A stretch of 64,000 nucleotides of DNA from Bradysia coprophila (Eukaryota; Arthropoda; Insecta; Diptera; Sciaridae): assembly GCF_014529535.1 (NCBI RefSeq), contig NW_023503555.1, positions 7,130,001 to 7,194,000 on the forward strand, written 5' to 3'. How positions within the stretch are numbered: the first letter of the stretch is position 1; every line of letters begins with the position of its first letter. Below the pieces are notes generated by a model, which saw nothing but the letters and a program-made list of their open reading frames with translations, had not been told where the DNA came from and did no database searches. Positions 12,101 through 24,100 of the stretch are shown in pieces. The translations under genes and the position numbers were made by a program.

Positions 12101-15100
12101 AAAACAATTCCTCGATGAAATTGAAGTTACAATACAAAGAATTTTTCCTGTGCTAGTTAGTGGGATTCGTAGAGTTTCGGAAATTTGTATGCCAAATTTT
12201 CTATTTGGAACAGTCCATTAATCCCATCGTCACTATTTTCAGATTTCAGAACAAGTGTGGACAAAAAGAGAAGGGTCTAAACTATCTCCCCTCGTCCACA
12301 CTTGTTCTATATCTTAAAACACGCATTTCTTATCCGCTAACCCTTCAAAGGTAACGGGATATGGACGGTCTCTTTCTTTCATATTGCGAGACTAAAAAAA
12401 TTTGCCTACTAGTGTCCACCTCAAATATTGAGTCTCGTATTATAGTGTAAATTCTGGAGACTACGCAAAGATTCGTCAGCGGGCTCAACAAATTATTCCA
12501 CAAACTTCTGATGTTCATTCGCTCTAATTATTCCATTATGTACCAAGGTCGTTTTTGACACCCTTCTAGCCATCATCCTTATAATATAAATGTCATCTTT
12601 GGCCTCACCACCTTCTGATCGTTGATTCTATACAACAATTTCAATGCCTGTCACATCATTACGCAATACACCTTAATTAGGAAATCGTTGAAGCGTTTCT
12701 GATATCGACATCATTCGAACTATAATCAATTATACTCATTCAATCGCCATTCACCACATCAACAGTGGACGAAGGTGTGCCTTATTGTTGGTAATGATGT
12801 GGGCGATATAAATGGAAATGCGGAAAAATATTGCTGTTGAGAAGAAAATATTCATTTTCTACAAATTGTTGTGACATAGGAGCTGGACCGAAATGAATTT
12901 AATTAGAACGAAAGTTTGTTGCAATTAGAAGACAAACTTGAATATAAAATGTACAAACGAAATGAAACTCTCAAAGAAAAACCCATCCTTTGTCATTCCA
13001 AAAGTTGTATACAGTCAAACAATGAAATTTCTTTTATTATAAAATTTTCTTTTGGCTTCACATTTCTTTATATCTTTTATACATAAGATTTCAAAAAATA
13101 ATTCATCTCCTTCTTTCTTAAAAGGTAGATGCTATTTCCACCCGGGTGCAAGTAGTCTTTATTACACTGTTTGCACCCAGTGGAATTTACATTCTGAATT
13201 TCTGATGTGAAACAGTGTCCGACCTGGAAAATAGAAGATTCTGTTGTAGAGCTTTTATTGCGAAAAACGTTGTGTTGACCTCGGGAAAAAGTAGAAAATT
13301 TCCTTTTCTCGGGTGACTTGTTGCTCCCGCTACACTCTTTCCACGAACAAGACCAAAATGAAATTTCCAACTTTTTTCCCCTCTGTGAACAAATAACTAT
13401 TTCAAAGTTGGTATTGAAATTGATTCAGCAAGTGTCACGCTAACTTGTATAGAAGAAAAATCATTTTTTTCCTAATACAAATAAAATAAAATCAATTTGC
13501 CTCTAACGCGATACCAAATTGTTAGGCCAATATGTTGTGGGAATTGTTTTCGACACTCCAGCAAAAATCAGCGATGGCACTGCAAGCGTGTAGGTAGTTT
13601 TAGCTCCGAATTTTATAAAAATCAATAATTTGTCAACAAATTGAAATTTTCGATCAATTTGTCCAGAATGTTGGATTATGTGGATTGGCTGCAGGATGTT
13701 ACGGATAAGTCCTTTATCCGGACTTCCAATGAAACGAGACTTTACCTTTCGACTATTTGACCAAACCACTCAATATAATTACATCAAATGCATAATCTAA
13801 CACTCCCACTCAATTGATATAAGGGAAATCTTTTTTTGTCAGCAAAATTATTCTTTTTTTGCAGCAAAATTATTTTTTTTATCAGCAAATTTATTCTTTT
13901 AGTTCAGCAAATTTATTGCTATTGTGACCAAATTTAATTCATCGTCTGAAAATTTATTTTTTTGAAGCAGCAAATTTAATCTTATTTTGTCAGCACATTT
14001 ATTTTTTTGCAATCTGCAAAATTAAATATTTTTTTAGCTATTTTTTAGCAGCAAATTTATTTATTTCTATCAGCAAAGTTAATACTTTTGTCAACAAATT
14101 TATTTATTCGTCATCAGCAAAATTAATTGTTTATTTTAGCTATTTTTTAACAGCAATTCTATTGATTTGCAACAGCAAATTTATTCTACTTTTGTCAGCA
14201 GATTTATTTCTTGTCATAAGCAAAATTAATTGTTTATTTTAGCTATTTTTTTATCTATTTTTGGTGAAATGGATTTTCATATATTCTTTTCGTCACTAGT
14301 GGTGAAATGGACACCAAAACCCAATGCTTATCGAGCAACACCTCTAACCATTCGGCTATTGAGATATATAATCGCAGTGTAACAATTTTCAAAAATTCAT
14401 TTTTCGTAGCTGGTTGCAGAAAACGTTGTATGCAACACGTTGTGAAAGTGGTAGTTTTTGTCACATGCTTCGCTCGCTTCGCAAGTTTGATAACATTACA
14501 TCTAGTGACACAAACTACCACTTTTCGCAACTAGCTGCAAAAATTACTATTTCACGTCTTACGTCAACGTAAATAGTTATTGACACTACACGGACAATTC
14601 ATTTCTTTTTACGAAATGGATACCAATTTTCATTGCACTTAAAAAGCGTTTTAACACGCCGAGCGATCCGGCCCATTGCCCCGGAGCGAAGCGGAGGGCC
14701 GCAATGCGAGCCGGGCGCCGGAACGGTGTCGGTAACTTAGGAGTTAATTTTTTTTTCTCGCATCGTCTAATAATTAGTCTGTGTAATTCATTGCCCATAA
14801 AGAGCGTTTTAACACGCCGAGCCATCCGTAAACTTAGTTAAAGTGAAATTATTATGAAAGGTGTGCATCCTAGAAATTACGCATAGCGAAATTACGAAGC
14901 CCCATTCAAATCGAGGGATTAATGCTTTTTTAGGCACTAGGTGTGTAGATTGTCACTCGATACCGCAGGTCGAGCGTGACAATACACATCGTGTGCCTAA
15001 AAGATCTATCACCGAGTTGTGTACAACGTTTTCGCAATAAAGGCAACGGAAAGTTCTACTTTTCGTCGCTTGTTGAGTTGACGTTTTCGTGTTAGTGGTG

Positions 15101-18100
15101 TTAGTGATATAATTTTATATGTCCTACTGCGGGACATATGCTGATTGAAGATAGTAATTTTCCTACTTATAAAAAAATAAATTTGCAATTGAAACACTAA
15201 TAAATTTGCTGACAAAAAGCAATAACTTCGAGGTATTAATTTTGCTGTTCGAAGGCATTAAAAGTGCATATTACAAAACAATAAATTTGCTGACTACAAA
15301 GTAATAAATTTGCTGCCAGGGATTTGCTGCAAAAGAATTATTTTTGCTGCTTAAAGTCAGTAATATTGCTGCTCAGAAAGCAATAAATATGCTGTTCGAG
15401 TACTAATAAGTTTGCTGAAAATAAGACTAATTTTGCTGATACAAAACACTAAAACACTTGCTGATAAAAAAGATTAAATTTGCTGCTAAAAAAAATAAAT
15501 TTGCTGATGAAATAAATAATTTTGCTACTAAAAGAATAAATTTGCTGATGAAATAAATAATTTTGCTACTAAAAGAATAAATTTGCTGACAAAAAAATAG
15601 ATGCCATTGATATAATTGTATTGATACTCCCACTCAATCGAACATGTTTTTCACTCCCTTGAATCAAATTGATCGACCATCCACTTTTCACCGCCGTTGT
15701 ATCTTTAATTTTCGGCCATTGCCCATCGATCGATTCAACAACCGACGCTTTCCGTAATTGTGTGATAAAAGCATCTTGACCACTGCGACATTTGATTTGA
15801 AACATTGACCAATACCATGGCCAACCAATACACGATTGTTTCGAAAATATCGTCACGAATTTCTTTCTCCTGCGCCACCACGAGCGTGCGATATTTTGTC
15901 CGAATGAATTAGCAGCAATAGCATAGCCTGGGCCCATAACCTGTTGGATTATGTGGATTGGCTGCAGGATGTTACGGATAAGTCCTTTATCCGAACTTTC
16001 AATGAAACGAGACTTTACCTTTCGGCTGTTTATTGGAGAGTGACTTTTCATACATTTTCTTATAACTAAGGCCACTAAGTCCTTACGAATCATTAGGACT
16101 ACTTGACCGAACCACTCAATATAATTACATCAAATGCATAATCTAACACAGAACAGCATTGTTCTAAGTGACAGAAGAGAGACTTGCCCTTGAGCTAAGA
16201 AATATTGCTCAAATCCTGGTTTTTATTGGCTGAAGAAAAAATCAATTTGCCCTTGTCGTAACACCTAATTGGCAAACTGAATTTTCCAGGGTGCAAATAG
16301 TGTTTGCATCCGGATACAAATAGTCACTTCGCTGTTAAACGATCTGGTTTTCTTGATGACTACTTGCAATCCTTCCATTTTATGAATGGCTTACATCTTG
16401 AGTTTAACGTATACGAAACCTTCTTTGGTCTAAATAGGCGCCACTACTTTTTCAGCACTTTGTGATGACTTAACTTCACTCCACTTAAAATATCAGTGAA
16501 ATGTTATTACAGTGAAGTTTGTTCACATAAAAATAGCGTTGACATTAGTAATTATGTGCTGAAGTGTACCATTACATTTGAGATTTCCAAACAGCATTTC
16601 CCTATTACAAAAATCGTTTGATTCAATAATTATTTATTTACTAAAGAGAAAAATAGAGTTCTCCTAGAGTTGTACACATAACTTTTCATATGTTTTCTCT
16701 ACTCAAAAGGTCATGAGAAAATGACAGCTCGGGGGAGAAAATGTCTATTTTGTCTCCTCTTTTTTTGACAGGGGAGAATATAGACATTTTCTCCACAGAA
16801 CTGTCATCGTTGTTTTTGTTTTGAAAAATGTTTTAATAAATTGAGGTTTTTGTTTCGTGGAAAAAACATATAAAAACGTTGTGTTCAGCTCTGAAAGAAA
16901 ATAAGACAAGAATAGACCGGCGAAAGCCTGGTGAGGTCTTTTTTCTAATTTCTGTTTGGAACTACCAACTATTTGACCTACCAAAACTACCACATTTTCG
17001 AATTGCAATGTTAACTGTGAACTATCGGTTATCAGATACAGTTTGTTCATTTCATTTTTACACAGTTTTAGATATGTCAGAGTTTTAAATGTACCCAGTC
17101 AATTAAGTTCTTCCCAAATTATGAATTTTTGGCGCAAAATTTAAAATTTCTATCGCTAATTCAAATATTGCGCAATTTGGGAAGAACTTAATTGACTGGG
17201 TACATTAAAAACTCTGACATATCGACAATCTTTAGAAACTGTGTAAAAATGAAATGAACAAACTGTAACAGATAATTATTATTTGCCTGGTGTTGATATG
17301 CTCATGGTGGCTTTGCAATTTTGAATGTCAATCCAGCTCACAACTACCAAAACTACCGACTACCAAATTTTCGATTTATAAATAGGCGAGCAGTTAGAAT
17401 AACTTCGTCAGTCGGTGCGTAGTTCTCGAATAGTAAACATCTCTTCCCCAAAAATTACGTTTGGAAGTCAATTATAGCCTTGGTAGTCCAACTACCAACT
17501 ACCAAATTTTCGAATTGCAATGTTAACTGTGAGCTATCGGTGATCAGATAACAAATAATTATTATTTGCCTGGTGTCGATATGCTCATGGTGGCTTTGCA
17601 ATTTTGAATGTCAATCCATCTCGCAACTACCAACTACCAAAGCTACCGACTACCAAATTTCCGATTTATAAATAGCCGAGCATGTAGAATAATTTCGTCA
17701 GTCGGTGCGTAGTTCTCGAATAGTAAACATCTCTTCCCCAAAAATTACGTTTGGTAGTCAATTATAGCCTTGGTAGTCCAACTACCAACTACCAAATTTT
17801 CGAATTGCAATGTTAACTGTGAGCTATCGGTGATCACATAACAAATAATTATTATTTGCCTGGTGTCGATATGCTCATGGTGGCTTTGCAATTTTGAATG
17901 TTAATCCAGCTCGAAACTACCAACCACCAAAAATACCAACTACCGACTGAGAGCTACCACAACTACCAAATTTGTGGAACAGACAGACAGACAGACAGAC
18001 AAACCGGCCATAATAGGGTATTTTTTCTAGAAGAAATAGTAAGATATATGTTCAAACGAAGGAAGTAAAAGATTTCGAAACAAAACGTTCTAGTTGGTTC

Positions 18101-21100
18101 CTTGAACAAAAGAAGTAGCAGATGTATTGATTTCCTTACGCATTTAAACGGTGAATCAGAAGGAACAATGTAACAATGAATATCCTGTTGCACTCAAAAT
18201 TTCATTTATTTTTTGAGAAAATCCTTGAAAGTCGTGTAAAAATGCATGCAATTCAGTTGAAACTGACAAAAAATCCTTTCGAACCCTAGAAAATCCTCAG
18301 TAAGTCCTTGAAATCCCTTTGAGGATTTTGTTTTAGAAAATTATTTTTAACTCAAAATGCACGAGTATCTGTCCTCAGCGATTAATTTAAACACTTGTCT
18401 TTCACCACCAATCTGTGTTATAGATCTCGTAAATCGATCAATAAGATTATCGTAGCGGTTTTGTCTTGACTTTAACTCTGTCGTGTTCCTTCATCAGTAT
18501 TACTATTTTGAGCGTATATCGTCTGAGCCGAGCTGCTAGTTTATGACTTGAAAGTAGTTTTGAAAAGAAACAACCACCACCTAACATACAAACCTCTTGT
18601 TTACATCACTTTATGCAATGCAATGACCTCTTCCCAATTAAGTTAATGGTCAATCGCTTATCCCTGTTTCTTTACAATTTTTACGAGCAATTTCGTTTCT
18701 AAATGAATTGTATTCAATTAATTGATTAAAACGGTCTTTCGTCGCTTTCATTCGGTATGTTTTTGAAAACCAGTCGCATGCACAAACAATTTAATAAAAA
18801 TGTGGCTTCAATTTGTGTGCACACACACTCAACACAAAATTCTAATAACAATATGAATTAATGCAACAATTAATGATGTCGTTAAAGTCCCGCAAGTATA
18901 CACCATACACACATTTTGTGCCATCGACATGGCTGTTTTAATGGTAACTTTAAATTGGACACTTGTTAACGCACATTACATTTTGACATGATGTGAATAG
19001 AGTTCGTTCATTTATTGAACGGAATTGAATGAGAACTTGAGTGTTGAGTGGTTAACCTTCCAAAGACGAGACTATCTCGTGACAAACCGTCGTATCTCCT
19101 AAAAACACAATGAAATTGCATTGTGTTTAAAAGTCTGCGTCAGTTTGTCACGAGATAGACGATGTAAACAGCAATAAAACGTATTGAGTCTGTTACTTCA
19201 CTTGGTCTAAGTATTTGTGAAGAGATTAATGCAAAATCTTTTACTTTATTGGTTTTAACACAAAATCAATGTTATTTATATGTGACCACGCTACCTACAA
19301 CTCATTGATTTTTTGTCATCGCTGTCAGTAACAGATGGCATAGCCTGATGGAAAAGTTATCTACATGAAAAATTGCTACTTCAGGAAAAACACACGTCAT
19401 TGTGAAAATTTAGTCTCAAAGAAAGATTCTTTGTGTGACTCTACAAAAACAAACTGATGTTACAAATAAACCTAGATTTTATCGCAGTGTCTCCGGTTTA
19501 GTATCACACTTCCGCAGGCTCTACACAGGTAAAAATTTGGGATTACAATTTTTAAGTCCGAGGGGATTACTTTCAAAAGGTAATTCTTTCGGGATTTGAT
19601 TTTTAATCTTAGCTAAAAATTAAAAAAAATTTAATTCCTTCAGGGATTAAAAATATGACTAAACAATAATACTGGGGATTGAACGATGATACTGTTGCTA
19701 AGAATTTTCCGACTAATTTCCCCAATGTTCTCTAAAAATCTCCAAATTCCTAAATTGATTACACAATCTTAGGGTCTGCCACTTCGACAATAATCGACTT
19801 CAAACCTGTGAGTTCATCTATGAAAAGTTAATAATTTAGTGGGTTGAAATACAAAAAAGGTCTGTCTATACAAACAACCGCTAGTTGTCGTCAAACGAGA
19901 TAAGTTCGCAGAATAGTAGTTGTCACTAAGTAGACTACTCAAGCTTCGTGAATTCGAGTTTCTCACAAGATTTCCTAAAAATTCTGCCTCACACTTAGAA
20001 AGCCAACATTTAAAATTTCCCCCTTTCTCTCTATTGTTCCTTCTGTAGCTGTTGCCATTACAACCGATTGCATTTCTTTCTATTAATATACTCCCTTCTG
20101 TCACTCAAGCACACACATTCTCCCCTTTAAACAGAAAACCTTCCCCCGACATCGCATTTACGTTCACCGAGAAAACAATTCTCATAAATACATAATTTCG
20201 AGATTCGATTAAAAATTTAAACTTCCCGAATAACAAGCATTCAATCTCCATGACAAAACGACTAAAGAGACCGTCATCAAATCCCCACATTATAACCATC
20301 CGTTGGCACTTCTCATTTCACGTTAATTTAATATTTTGACATGTTACAAATTGCATTTTACGGGCATAAAAAGGGATCGACACAATAATCCCGACCAATT
20401 TTACTACGTGCATATGCTTTAAGATATTTATTTTTCGTATACAAACCTTGTAGCTTTACACCTACACCCCCCCGGTGTATTTTGCTTCGACATCACAATA
20501 TGTTATCAGTTGAACATTTTCGCTCTTTGTGTACATTATATGACCATTCAGACATAACTCGATTGATGATGGTAGATAATACAAAATGTTCATATATTCA
20601 TACGCTTCCAAGTCGGGTCGGCTCTGTTACTGCGGAGATTTCGAATGAAAAATTTGTAAACTAGGGTTCATTACTCACGGAGACTTAATCACATCAGAAA
20701 TGACAAAGGGACACGAACAGAACGTTTTCATCGTACACTGTCGTATAACACAGGAGGTATTCTCCCTCAAATATACAACCTGCATGTCGTTCCATATAGA
20801 CCTGTTTAGACATAGTCGCATATATTGACTTTGCATGAACTAAAACGTTTTAATGAATTTATTTGGTTGGTCTGTTTAAACACTCACCACACTCCAATTA
20901 CTTTAATTTTCGTTTCTTGTTAAGTTTTGCTGGATTATCTCGTCTAAATGTGGTGTTTTGTCGATGACTTTTAAAGAGTACTTTTTTAGACAATTTAGAG
21001 ATGGAAAAGTTACAGAGATTCGAGTAAGTAAATTCAAGAATTTCGAATCCGTCACATTGATGGATTGTGCATCTTGAGAACTCGCAACTCTTCAGAAGTC

Positions 21101-24100
21101 ACCTAGCTGTAAGTCTAGTCCAGCGTTTCTTCCTAGCTAATAAACTTTCTAGGAATATCAAAAAATCTTTGTGAACGCAAATTTACGATACTGTTAGTTC
21201 CAACAGCACACGACTCAAGGAATCTTAACTCTGGAGTATTTGATGCTCTCCAGAATTCTCAACGCTTGAAGTGGTGTAATCCTTGTTATTTATGGACTCC
21301 ACATTGTGGAGGTTATTACTCTCAATAAAGGCTTTCGCTGATCTGATCTGAAGTTACCAGATCTTTCATTTCAGGTCCAGGTTTATTTAGATTCAATTTG
21401 AACCTGACCTTACTTATTTCAAGTATTCACGACTCACAGTCAGGTTAGGCCAAACTTAGCCTGTTCCACGCATTATCTCAATGAGTCAAATCTTAACCAT
21501 CGTCATCGAGAAATCGTAAACATTTTCAATTTAGAACTGGTACGCAGTAATTATGGACGAAAGGTCGATGAAGATTCTTCCTCCTGATGTACAAAAAGTC
21601 AATTCGAATCAAGGCGTAACAGAAATTAAAGGATAGGAAATGAGTTGCGACCTCACACGCTTCGATAGTCTATTAAATATTATAGGAAACCTTCATTGGC
21701 CTGTAGAGGTGCCACAATGTTGTTTTCTTCAGTACTTTATTCTGTGCGCTCTATTTTCTAGCTAACTTCACTCTGGTAAAATATCCAGTAAATCTCATAG
21801 CAGTGAAGTTGCTTCAGAAAAAATCGAACATCAGTAATGACGAAATGTAATCGAAGTAGGCGTCCGCAATTCAGTGTTGACAGACGCATTTCAATTTTTA
21901 TGGGTCGAACATGCCTCTGATACATCAAAAAATCCTATTTCAAAAATTTTACGTAATTTCTGACATCTAGCGTAGCTCTTTGTATGTTTTTGTTTGAAAC
22001 GCTCTCTCGGAAGCTGCGTCACATGTGATAAATTACGTTGGAATCCCCTCGTTATGTAGTTATCAATGATTTAAAACCTTTATGGCAACACTGATTTTAT
22101 TCACAAATCTATAATAAATTGAGCTTTAATTTACAAACGGCATTTCCCTCTACCAAGCAAAACTTAACAAAAGCTCACGGATGACAACAAATAATCGAGT
22201 AAACACCTTGAAACACTGACGACTATTTTACACATTCAATAAAATTTTCACTTCATTGTCAGACCTTTAACAACATTATCACTATTACGCGTATGTGTTA
22301 GAGAAGCTCGTGCACTTATGCATGAATGAACTTGATAATGATTGAATTAAAGCGAACATTGATTGACAGAATACAAAACGGAAATGCTTAATACAATTCG
22401 AATACTTTATAACTTAATGAACTAACGACATTTCACCACGATTCGGTGTACGGAGTGGAGGCGAATGCCATGATAACGTATACCTATGTTAAAACGAATT
22501 ATATTTTCGGGTTACATAGCATGAATAAATTAATGAATTAGTGGATTCATGTGGCGATGCTCGGAAATTCATCGCAAGAATCGTGGTGGTGGCATGAAAA
22601 CTTGAATAATTCATAAACTTGTTGGGTTAAAGAAATTGTTTGTTTCAATTCCAGGTTGTACTTGTATAGTAGAATTGAATCACTCAAGACAAAGTACTCT
22701 GTTCCTTCATATATACTTACTTCCCCGCCCAAGGAACATTTTTTCACATTTTATAACCCGCACAATTTCATCGAGTCTGTTACCACATTTGATGGAAGTT
22801 GTTTAAATCTACAACTTCATTCGTTTAACCAGACGATTCGTTAGGGATCATTCATAAATTACCTAACAAGGCTGTCATCAAAATTAGTTTTAAAACAACT
22901 CGAGAAATACACTCCCTGCGAAGTTATAACTATTTACAACCCCCTTAATAAGGGCAGAGTGTACTTTTAACTTTGCAAAACGGGTATTTCTCGAGTTCTT
23001 ACAGATTTAATTTTGATGACAGCACTGCAGAATTTATGAACGATGCCTTATGTAAGATGGCATCAGATGTAGTTCTTTGCCCTCATTTTTGCCATCCTTG
23101 TCGATAACAGATGACCAGAAATGATTAACACTATTTTATGTCTATTCCAGATATGAGCGGTTAAACACAAGCAACTCCAAAACGAAGCAAAGTAAGAGTT
23201 TGGATGATTTATGCGACATGGACACACCGACGGAAAATGGCCAAGAAGTGTTGGCGCTGAAGAAGGCGTTAGAGTGGGAATTGTCCCTGGATTCGAGAGA
23301 TCTGCGTTCGCACGCTTGGTACCACGGACCAATACCGCGACAACGTGCCGAAGAAATCGTACTGAAGGAGGGCGACTTTTTAATCAGAGATTGTGTATCG
23401 CAGCCCGGCAACTATGTGCTGACGTGCAAAAGCAAGGGACCTATACTACATTTTGTCATCAATAAGGTGAGACATAAATGTTTTGCTACTATCCACTCAG
23501 ACATCGCATTAAGTCACTTCATACGAATTGCGTGCATGGAAATGTTTAGACGACGTTTCCGTCCTAATGAATATTTAGTAGGAAAAGCGGGAGAAATGAA
23601 AAACAGTTTTTCCTTAAGTTTTTCACAAGTTTTTTTCCCGTTAGACTTTATAAATATTCAGTGGTGTCGGTGTGGAAGTGAAAACTTTTGCAATTTTTTA
23701 CCGAACACTGTGTTTGTAGCACTCTTCCTCTTCCATAATCCGAACATACGAGAAACTTATTTTATGAATTCTGAAGTCAAACAAGTTGATATTCCAGCAT
23801 TTATGCATGGATTAACGTTTCAATTTGTCTTTCTCCCTTCTCCGGTGTATACATTTGTCGAGACATTTGTATAATTCATGAAACACACATACCGGATAAG
23901 AACTGGGATTGATGAGAGCGAATATATATCTGTCGTTGAATGGTATATATGTGAAAGGTTATCGTTTTCGAAATTATTATGTGATTCGGTTTGATGAATG
24001 TATTTCCGTTAAGCGGCTCATTATGCCATTGCTGCCTTGTGTATATATATCATCAATTTGTATAACTACAAAATCAAATGCAAGAAATGAAACGAAAATC

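Larger units (their letters stand above)
13822..15605. mobile_element. Foldback (FB)-like transposon
   Basis: A 1.8-kb element flanked by the exact 9-bp duplication ATTGATATA (13813-13821 and 15606-15614). Each arm is an array of degenerate short units: TCAGCAAATTTATT on the left and its complement AATAAATTTGCTGA on the right. The termini match as inverted repeats (TTTTTTTGTCAGCAAA on both). Long terminal inverted repeats made of short tandem units plus a 9-bp target duplication are the signature of Drosophila FB elements. The central 0.9 kb holds a GC-rich block, two direct repeats of GCGTTTTAACACGCCGAG, and nested hairpins. No transposase is visible, so it is probably non-autonomous. Confidence 0.8.
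17268..17960 (+). repeat. tandem 283-300 bp units with promoter-like core
   Basis: Two full units and a partial third, with ATTTGCCTGGTG at 17281, 17564 and 17864. A partial unit lies before the MITE at 17039. Each full unit carries TATAAATA (17377, 17667) and, 33 bp downstream, an Initiator-like TCAGTC (17408, 17698), then GGTGCGTAGTTCTCGAATAG. Interspersed ACTACCAACTACCAAA runs give a simple-sequence look. A diverged single copy follows the first F-box gene at 35755-36000. No open frame of note follows the cores. Confidence 0.75.
9479..23150. other. BCAR3: BCAR3-like intron 3 (13.7 kb)
   Basis: A very large intron between the SAM-linker and SH2 exons. No nested gene is supported. The first part (9.5-12.2 kb) holds nothing I recognise. 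The rest contains a Foldback-like element, promoter-like tandem units, hairpins and ACAGATG repeats, each listed separately. Confidence 0.6.

Noticed and set aside
14320..14375. Minus-strand tRNA-like A-box sequence (TAGCCGAATGGTTAGAGG) in the Foldback-like core
   Set aside because: No B box or foldable acceptor stem at proper distance, so not called as a tRNA.
19814..20299. Two adjacent minus-strand frames of 96 and 64 codons
   Set aside because: No homology, no splice support and no coding-like composition inside a repeat-rich intron.
23200..23874. Long frame continuing past the SH2 exon donor
   Set aside because: The SH2 homology stops exactly at the GTGAGA donor at 23467. The remainder is intron read-through.
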